This document shows positions 57,796-64,000 of a stretch of 64,000 nucleotides of DNA, in pieces. The stretch lies in contig KV419395.1 of assembly GCA_001630475.1 (NCBI GenBank), positions 748,753-812,752 on the forward strand. Direction: 5' to 3'. The position numbers were made by a program, and so were the translations under genes. The notes below the pieces were generated by a model. That model did not search any database. It was given only the letters and a program-made list of their open reading frames with translations, and had not been told where the DNA came from. Each line of letters starts with the position of its first letter. The stretch's first letter is position 1. The stretch comes from Sistotremastrum niveocremeum HHB9708. Its lineage: Eukaryota > Basidiomycota > Agaricomycetes > Sistotremastrales > Sistotremastraceae.

Positions 57796-59402
57796 ATGAA
57801 GTTCTTCGTCTCGCTGTGGCTCGCGCTACTTCCTCTGTCTGGGGTCTTGGGCACGGCAGTGCCCAGTAAATATGTCTTGTCATCTCGACAAATACCAAAG
57901 AGGGCGTCGAGGAGATTCATACGAGGACTGTCGCCGAGTAGTGTGTCGCTGGAGGATTATTTCAACGGAACAGATCTACAGTACGAAGCACTTCCTGGTT
58001 TCATGCTTTGAGCGCAGACAGTTTATTAACATGAGTTCTCAGGTGGTTTGGGTCGATCCAAGGTCTGGATATACACTTCAACTTCTTCTCAAATCTGACT
58101 GCTGTCCACCCCTAGTTGGCACCCCTCCACAGAATTTCACCGTTGTTTTTGACACAGGCTCGTTCGACCTCGAGATTCCAGGTATGCCACCTCCACTGGT
58201 ACTTCATTTGATGCTTGGCTTATCGAATCAAGGTGTCTCCTGCACTTCTTGTACCAACCAAAACAAGTTCAATGGCTCTGCAAGCTCGAGCTTCCAGGAT
58301 CTGCAAAGCCAGAGCACGATTACTTTTGCCACAGGCGTTGGCGTAGACCCAGTGGTTAACGTAAGTGCTTTCACGGAGAAAAAGGCTTCCCTGATTTCCA
58401 CTGTCAGAACGATTACCAATTAAAACTAGATGGTGTACGAGATACTATTTCCGTGGGAGGACTGGCTGCTCCAAACATCAGTTTCTTTCTCATCACCCAG
58501 TAAGTCGCCTCCCTTCAGCGACCGACGATGACTTGAGCGAAAAATTGCAACGAAGACAGACAGCGTAGGTTATCTTCAAAGTCTCTCGTCAGTCATTGAC
58601 AGTCTCTCCAGCCCCTTTAATTCAGATCCTTTCGACGGGATCCTAGGCTTGGGTTTCACAGCAGGCTCTTTCTTTCAAAGCCTAGTGAATCAAGGACTAC
58701 CAGGTGAGCAAAACTTTTCGGAAGACTGCTTTAGTTGACCTATTCCTGAAATAGCTCTGTTCAGCCTGTACCTCGCTCCCCAAGGTAGCGAGGGAGCTGA
58801 GTTGACTCTTGGGGGCATAGATTCTACAAAATTCAACACAGCTATGCAGTTCGCCAAGGTGCAAGCAAATCAAGACTTTTGGAACGTGTCGAGCTCTTCA
58901 ATCGCCGTCAATGGCCAGACTGCTACCGTTTTGCAAGCGCCCCAAAGCTTAACATTTGACTCGGGAACGAGTAACCTAGTCTTTCCTCCCGATATCACAG
59001 AGGTATACACTTTTTACTGATGTTCGAATACGCACTACATGACGCGTACATATATAGGCGATATACGGCTTAATTTCTTCAGACATTAAACCCAATAGCG
59101 CTGAACCAGGAACCTACGGCGTTGCTTGCTCCGAAGTTCCCTCCCTCAACGCAAGCATCGATTTCACGTTCACGTCCACTTCTGGGACCCTATTCAATCT
59201 CACCATCCCCAGTTCTGAATTGAGCGTCGGCCCTTTCATTTCAAATACTTCTCTCTGCCAAACTCTGATCAATGCCCAAAGTGGCCCGGCCATCGTGGGA
59301 GCCTCGCTGTTAAAGCACTACTATACCACGTGGGATTTGGGAAATCAGCAACTAGGTTTCGCCGCAGTTAACACGGTCCGTTGTTGCATTCTCATCCATT
59401 AA
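57796..59402 (+). CDS. Secreted pepsin-like aspartic protease (A1 family), atypical
   Basis: The start MKFFVSLWLALLPLSGVLGT is a signal peptide, followed by a basic propeptide (RQIPKRASRRFIRGLS). Mature exons: GTPPQNFTVVFDTGSFDLEI (first catalytic Asp), GVSCTSCTNQNKFNGSASSS, TITFATGVGV, DTISVGGLAAPNISFFLI, FDGILGLGFTAGSFFQSLVN, LAPQGSEGAELTLGGIDSTK and LTFDSGTSNLVFPPDITEAI (second Asp), then GPAIVGASLLKHYYTTWDLG and LGFAAVNTV near the end. Both DTG and DSG are present. Two usual residues differ: the Trp of DTGSSxLW is Glu here, and the flap Tyr (YGTG) is Phe (FATG). Several short introns. Likely a secreted degradative enzyme; specificity may differ from pepsin. Confidence 0.88.
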
Positions 59403-61449
59403 ATCCCTTAAAGCTTATGGCACCCAAAGAGCGAGGCAACGAACAGCACATCAGGCCAATCTATACAATCTTCCAGTTCGAAATCAACAATCGCGAATTA
59501 TGGGAAAAACTTGTATTTTGTTCTGGTCTCCTTCGTTCTCCTGCTGGCTCTTCAAGCATAGATACAGCTCTTGCCTTACTAGACCAGAGACTTCGCTTCT
59601 TTTGTCGAAGGACGATCGTCGAGAAGACACAGCCGCCGATCACGATCGCCCTACATACGCTGGAAGCGCCAATTGATAGCCGTCAATGATTTACCAGTCA
59701 TGATCGCGTCGTGTCTTCGATCGCCTCGCAAAAAGAAGTGCTCCCTTTTTGTACATCGCTTAGATCGTGCAAAGCCTAATTGCCCTTCTCCAAGCGCACT
59801 CGCTAAGAACCTCGCTAAGGCCCGCTAACGGATCCTTCCTCGATCGATGAAAGCTTAATCTGCCGAAGCAAGCGACTTCGGCATGGAAATGTTACTCCTT
59901 TCCATAAATGGAAATTAAATTCCGCGAAAACGAAAACGGAATCAGTCGTTAGTGCAGGATGGGCCCACGATCTTTCTGGTCCATTTTAATTAGGCCCGGT
60001 ACTACAACTTATTGTTAAAGGATGAGTCTTGTCACTGACCCTTTTTTTCGGTCCGTGTGGTAAACAAGTGCCGAATAATTCCACTCATGTCAGTTGGTGG
60101 CTTTGATCAGGCACGGTTACAGCAACCCCCGATTCCTTGCCCTCAATGACCCCACAAGACGTGCGGAAACCGTGGTGCCAAGAACCTTGATTACAAGAGG
60201 GTCGGAGCGATTAGAGAGGGACGAGGGTCGTCAAACGTAATAAAGTGCGCTATGCGACCTTAAGCGGTACTATGACGCAGCAAATAGGAGTGGTCTATGC
60301 CGTCAGCATCCCGGAGCACGCTTATTCGAGGTCAGTTGATCGGCAGAATTTGACAGCTGAGCGAGCAAGCGGCAGACAACTCTAACCACGTTTAAGCTCT
60401 AACAGTGCCTTCTTCCTGAGCCGCCGATAGACGCTGAGACGAGCACCCGGTGTTGTTGCTAAGCTTCCTCGATGTTGATCTATCTTCTGATCCGCCCTTG
60501 GAGCGCCCTCTCTCATAATTATCTATCATTTTCTTCTCACGAGCGGGCACTGGCGAATCAGAATAGAAAAGGAGTGAAGCCTGTCATAGGGCGGACACGG
60601 TCTCTGCCATGAGCCAACGCTATAGAACCAACTCTTGGATCAAAAACGTACAAAACCCTCATTCTCACCTCCTATCAAGGAGTCAACACGTACTTTATGG
60701 CGAGGAAGTACCACGCGACCGTCGCGGATTGGTCAGCTTTTCCAGAGCGCGTGCGATCGACGTCAGGCTTCCAGATGAATTAATAGAGCTGTTCACGGGA
60801 GGTCCGGAATCCATAGATTTTTGGTGAGGCCTCGTTTTGGCTATCGAGGGACAGGAAGGGCCATCTCCACTCAACGACCGCTGAAGGTGAAGAGATAAAC
60901 GAGAGGCACACGTTTCCACTGATCAGTCGCGCCGACTCCAATTGCTCCCGAAGAGACTTGAAGCTTGAACGTAGTATGACCCAATTGACAAGGCAAAACT
61001 ATTGCCAAACCAGCTCCTGGACGGTTGGAGAGTATCTAGGAGGAGCCATATAGATCAGCTAGCTTTGGACGAGAAGATAGTGGGAATGACACCGGCCACA
61101 TGTCAGCCCGGTGGGACGTAACCGAGAAGCGGCACAATCACGAAACCATCGCGATCGTGAGAGGAAATAATACGATAAAGAAGGATAAAGCCCTCGTGCT
61201 GGGGGTATTCAGTACGACAGGTCCAATAGATACGTTGAAGAATCATTTCGTTACGAGAATTTGGCGCAAATTTGTTGCGTGCCCGGTCCAGGCTTCGAGC
61301 AACGAGGACGCTGCCAATGCTATCTTCAAGGGCGGGGTAGATTGAGGTCTTCGCGATAGGCTAGGGTTTGGGTATGACCGCCAACAATTATATTTGCATG
61401 GACATATAACGACGGATCTATGAAGTTAAACACGACAGTCCCAGTGTCA
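59403..61449. other. Gene-poor stretch, 2 kb
   Basis: No frame longer than about 100 codons and no protein-like sequence that I recognise. The tract includes a copy of the short repeat shared with 35.5 kb. Some runs (about 61100-61345) stay open for 80 codons but have no family features. May contain decayed repeats. Confidence 0.45.
60196..60267 (+). repeat. Short dispersed repeat, copy 2
   Basis: This holds AGAGGGTCG, then GACGAGGGTCGTCAAACG and TTAAGCGG in the same order as 35517-35582. Identity in the core is high (16 of 18 bases at GAYGAGGGTCGTCAARCG) and lower around it. No inverted ends were seen. Confidence 0.45.
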
Positions 61450-62605
61450 TTACCTACTGTAAGAAGTAGGTGTCGAGGATCTCCCTAGGAGGCTGCGCTC
61501 AGACGCGCCGCGATACTGCGGAAAGAGATACGCGTGAGCTTGGACAGTGGCGGCAGTGGCAGTGACTTACAAAGGTGTCAATGGGCTCCAAAGTAGGGGC
61601 AATGGCGGTAGGATGCCAGCTCTGAGTCGCAGGTGGAGGTAAATGATGAGGATGTGCAGAAGGAAAGCGAGACATGTCTAATGGTGGCAAAACAGAATCC
61701 GAACGATGCAAAGCTGAGACAGACGAGTGCAGTAAGGTTGGTTGATATGAAGACACTGAATGGTGAGTGGGCATCAGGTGGTTATGGCTACTGTGATGTG
61801 ATTGCGATTGCGATTGATATGAATAGTCCGGGAGCGAATGCAAATGAGAATCGTTCTGATTACTGAAGCTGTAGTTCTGGGAGCTCTCGTAAGGATGGTG
61901 CGCGACACTAAAAGCGCGTTAGGAATGAGGCTAGGCGCAAATGAGGGTGTCTACACGTACATGGAACGCCTGGTTCCATTGAGGTTTACAGGAGGCATTT
62001 GAAGCGTGGTTTCACTGAGAGAAAAAAACGCACAAAATTTAGGGAGAAGAATTGAAGTGCGAAGCTTGTGAATATACCTTCTAGGGGGAAGACTGAGACT
62101 AAGCTCGGAAGGGCGCGAGCGCGGGGAATGTTCGCGAGTATTCGGGGGTGAGGCTGAGGACGATAGATTTTCTGAGCCGGCAGTGGACGGACGCTCCTCG
62201 GGGGTATCTTGAGGGCGAGAAGGCTTTCGTCGAGGGGGGACGTTTTCAGGCCAAGTGCACTGCAGGAGGGGACAACGGATTAGAGGCGGGGGGCGGTGTG
62301 GCGGAAGCATGGCTAACGTCTCTCTGGCCTTGGGTGCAGCGGGTGCAGCTGGGCTTTGTCTCGTCGCATTTGACCTTTTTCTGCCTGCAGGTGAGACAAC
62401 CGGTCTTGCTTCTGTGGTGGGCTAAGTATGGCGTTGGGTGGGGGTTAGAAGAGACATACCGGGTGTACTTTGGACGTTTTCGCATGGGCTCTTTCCTGAG
62501 GTCTGGCTGGACTACGCGAAGAGTATTATATTGTGGTGTCGACGGAGACGAGGGAAAGTAGCCGGAGCCCGCGTAGGGCGTCGGTTGTGGGTTGCGGTTG
62601 TACAT
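61450..62605 (-). CDS. Zn2Cys6 transcription factor
   Basis: This fungal regulator starts MYNRNPQPTPYAGSGYFPSS. A basic stretch (RKEPMRKRPKYTRY) leads to the binuclear cluster near residues 65-100: RSKTGCLTCRQKKVKCDETK, PSCTRCTQGQRD joined across an intron to CTWPEN. All six Cys (C-x2-C-x6-C-x5-C-x2-C-x6-C) are present. The remainder is Ser/Pro/His-rich (SQSQSQSHHSSHN at about 61770-61810), and no fungal-specific middle homology domain was seen. Removing a last GTAAGT intron gives the ending DTFYRGASERSLLGRSSTPT and TAA at 61450. The intron between the fifth and sixth Cys is where many relatives have one. Targets are unknown. Confidence 0.85.
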
Positions 62606-62920
62606 GGCGGGAGTTCAGAGAAAGAACATTGGAGGAGAAGGACATGCGACCTAAATGGTCGTCGACCAGAATAACAAGGGTCAATAAATGCTGTATGTAA
62701 TGGAAATTCACTGTGGGAATCGGACCAAAGTTTATTCGCGCTTTTTGTCCCATTCTCGCCTTTTTCTCCATTAGGAAATTCGATCTCAGATCCCATCAAT
62801 TCCCTTCCGCCGCCCGATCACCCGGACTTTACTCGCCACTTCCGGCTGTCTCGCTATATCCCCGCCCAACCTAAACTGACGCCATCAAACTCATACTATA
62901 CTCTTAAATCTCCGATCCCT
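62606..62920. other. Intergenic promoter of the Zn2Cys6 gene
   Basis: The two genes on either side both run on the minus strand. The region serves as promoter for the Zn2Cys6 gene and 3' end for the gene beyond. No motif was assigned. Confidence 0.45.
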
Positions 62921-64000
62921 CTAGCTAATCAGCCTCACCTGCGACACCTTTATTTGTTCGCCCTCTCTGCAGCTCGCCTTATCGTCAGCCGTCCATATTG
63001 CACTGCCCAGCGTCCTCATTACCGCAACCATGTCTCCATTCAGTTCGCGCCACTCCCTGTTCTTCCCATTCCGAACATTAGAAGCCGAATCCGTGCCTGA
63101 CTTCTGCGCCTTTGCCCTTTCGAGTATCTTGGACACACGCGCCGGAAGACGCACAGACACTCCTTCCTCGCTCCCAACTTCCTCACACCCGAACGTGAGC
63201 CACTTGAAGCAGTCGTCCAAAACGTAAAGCTGCGCTAGCCCGCATTCCTTCTCTCGTTGCCCGACTGCCCATCTCGCTTGACTGTCTTCTTCCTCTCTGG
63301 CTTCCTCGGAATTGCCAAAGTAAATATAGTCTTCATCAAAGCCTATCTCCAACGGTGTAGTGCCTGAAATGCTCGAGTCCACGATACACGAAGGTGACGT
63401 AGGACTGTCGGCGTGCGGGTTATGTAGCGGCGTGTCCAGCGTTATATGGAGATCGTCAAACACGACCGGAGAAGAGTCTTCGCCATCAACTCCTGAATGG
63501 TCCTCTGCTGAACCAGTCAGCCGAGGCTTTTCGTGACGGTCACAATGATCTCCATCATTGGTCCCTGCGTTGTAAGCCGAGCGCTGGTGGAATATCCCCA
63601 CATCATTCCGATGTCCGGCCCTATCGCCATTCCTAGCCACGGCACGACCAGAAGGCATCCTCCTCGTCGACTTGGACCTCAGAGACCGCCTCCTGATCGT
63701 TCCAACTCGTTTTAATGCTGGAATCATTGGAGGGATGATGCGATCGTTGCCCAGTCCTTTCGATGGTCCTCGAGCATCACTGGTGAAAGGTACCGTATCA
63801 AAAGTTCGGCCCCCCGGACGCCGCGCCGCCGAAATTCGCTCCACTTGCGTCCCTCGGGAGGTTCTACGAGTTTGGAGATGTCCCGACGGTTTCTTGGTAT
63901 CGGTATCGTTCAAAGTTTGCGACCCGGACGAACCGGCCCATGGATCGGCGAAAGGGAGTCCGGTAACGGGAAGATGATGATGAGCACGCCGAGGAGCTTT
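62921..64000 (-). CDS. Unassigned protein (partial, N-terminus off window)
   Basis: The reading frame is open from the window edge to the stop at 62921, more than 350 residues without an intron. There is no ATG near the start of the visible part, so the gene continues beyond the window. Basic, disordered N-terminal part (TIRRRSLRSKSTRRMPSGRA), then an acidic part (DEDYIYFGNSEEAREEEDSQ). The last 100 residues look folded: ECGLAQLYVLDDCFKWLTFG, RLPARVSKILERAKAQ, WRELNGDMVAVMRTLGSAIW. No family was recognised. Confidence 0.6.
   Translation of the reverse strand, partial: KAPRRAHHHLPVTGLPFADPWAGSSGSQTLNDTDTKKPSGHLQTRRTSRGTQVERISAARRPGGRTFDTVPFTSDARGPSKGLGNDRIIPPMIPALKRVGTIRRRSLRSKSTRRMPSGRAVARNGDRAGHRNDVGIFHQRSAYNAGTNDGDHCDRHEKPRLTGSAEDHSGVDGEDSSPVVFDDLHITLDTPLHNPHADSPTSPSCIVDSSISGTTPLEIGFDEDYIYFGNSEEAREEEDSQARWAVGQREKECGLAQLYVLDDCFKWLTFGCEEVGSEEGVSVRLPARVSKILERAKAQKSGTDSASNVRNGKNREWRELNGDMVAVMRTLGSAIWTADDKASCREGEQIKVSQVRLIS

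Overview
The window reads as nuclear DNA of a basidiomycete fungus, most likely a mushroom-class (Agaricomycetes-type) species. Genes are closely packed on both strands. Most are cut by many introns of about 42-80 bp with fungal splice signals, and the products include typical fungal proteins (THI6-type fused thiamine enzyme, SNG1/DUF3533, Pho85-type cyclin, Zn2Cys6 factor, fungal calpain). I found no rRNA, tRNA, CRISPR array or intact transposon. All exon joins were made by eye from splice signals and reading-frame continuity, so internal boundaries are provisional.

Layout: 1-1433 (-) RAP1-like telomere protein, cut by the window edge; 1526-3641 (+) THI6; 3665-5138 (-) PHYHD1-like oxygenase whose iron-binding HxD site looks damaged; 5.5-9.8 kb (+) large disordered protein with a heptad repeat and a Ulp1-like C-terminus; 10.3-13.1 kb (-) YSH1/CPSF73; 13.2-14.7 kb (+) mitochondrial transcription factor MTF1; 14.9-18.9 kb (-) CTF4/WDHD1; 19.1-20.4 kb (+) mitochondrial APS/PAPS-type carrier; 20.7-24.4 kb (+) RhoGAP; 24.7-26.8 kb (+) SNG1-like membrane protein; 26.9-30.4 kb (-) calpain; 30.9-33.3 kb (+) GTPBP1-like GTPase; 33.8-35.2 kb (+) C2H2 factor; 35.2-39.5 kb gene-poor with one unassigned coding-like tract; 39.5-40.9 kb (+) homeodomain factor; 41.8-43.5 kb (+) MAP kinase kinase of the MKK1/2 type; 44.4-45.1 kb (+) NAA50; 45.4-45.7 kb (-) very small C2H2 protein; 46.0-49.0 kb (+) DNA ligase I; 49.0-50.0 kb (+) secreted CREG-like protein; 50.2-51.8 kb (-) unassigned protein; 51.9-52.4 kb (+) BolA; 52.6-54.0 kb (-) TMEM135-like membrane protein; 55.0-56.5 kb (+) cyclin; 57.8-59.4 kb (+) secreted aspartic protease; 59.4-61.4 kb gene-poor; 61.5-62.6 kb (-) Zn2Cys6 factor; 62.9 kb to the edge (-) unassigned protein.

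Most genes are housekeeping: DNA replication (CTF4, ligase I), mRNA 3' end formation (YSH1), mitochondrial expression and Fe-S or metabolite supply (MTF1, BolA, carrier), thiamine synthesis, and cell-wall or polarity signalling (MKK, RhoGAP). They do not form an evident biosynthetic cluster. The most interesting structural signals are (1) six introns in five genes that make sense only with a GC donor instead of GT, one of them splitting the catalytic HxHxDH motif of YSH1; (2) three head-to-head gene pairs with start codons 92, 44 and about 48 bp apart, one holding overlapping TTACGTAA and ACGCGT boxes; (3) ACGCGT boxes close to the starts of CTF4 and NAA50; (4) a probable dead Ulp1-like domain on a long disordered repeat protein; and (5) a short diverged repeat shared by the two gene-poor tracts.
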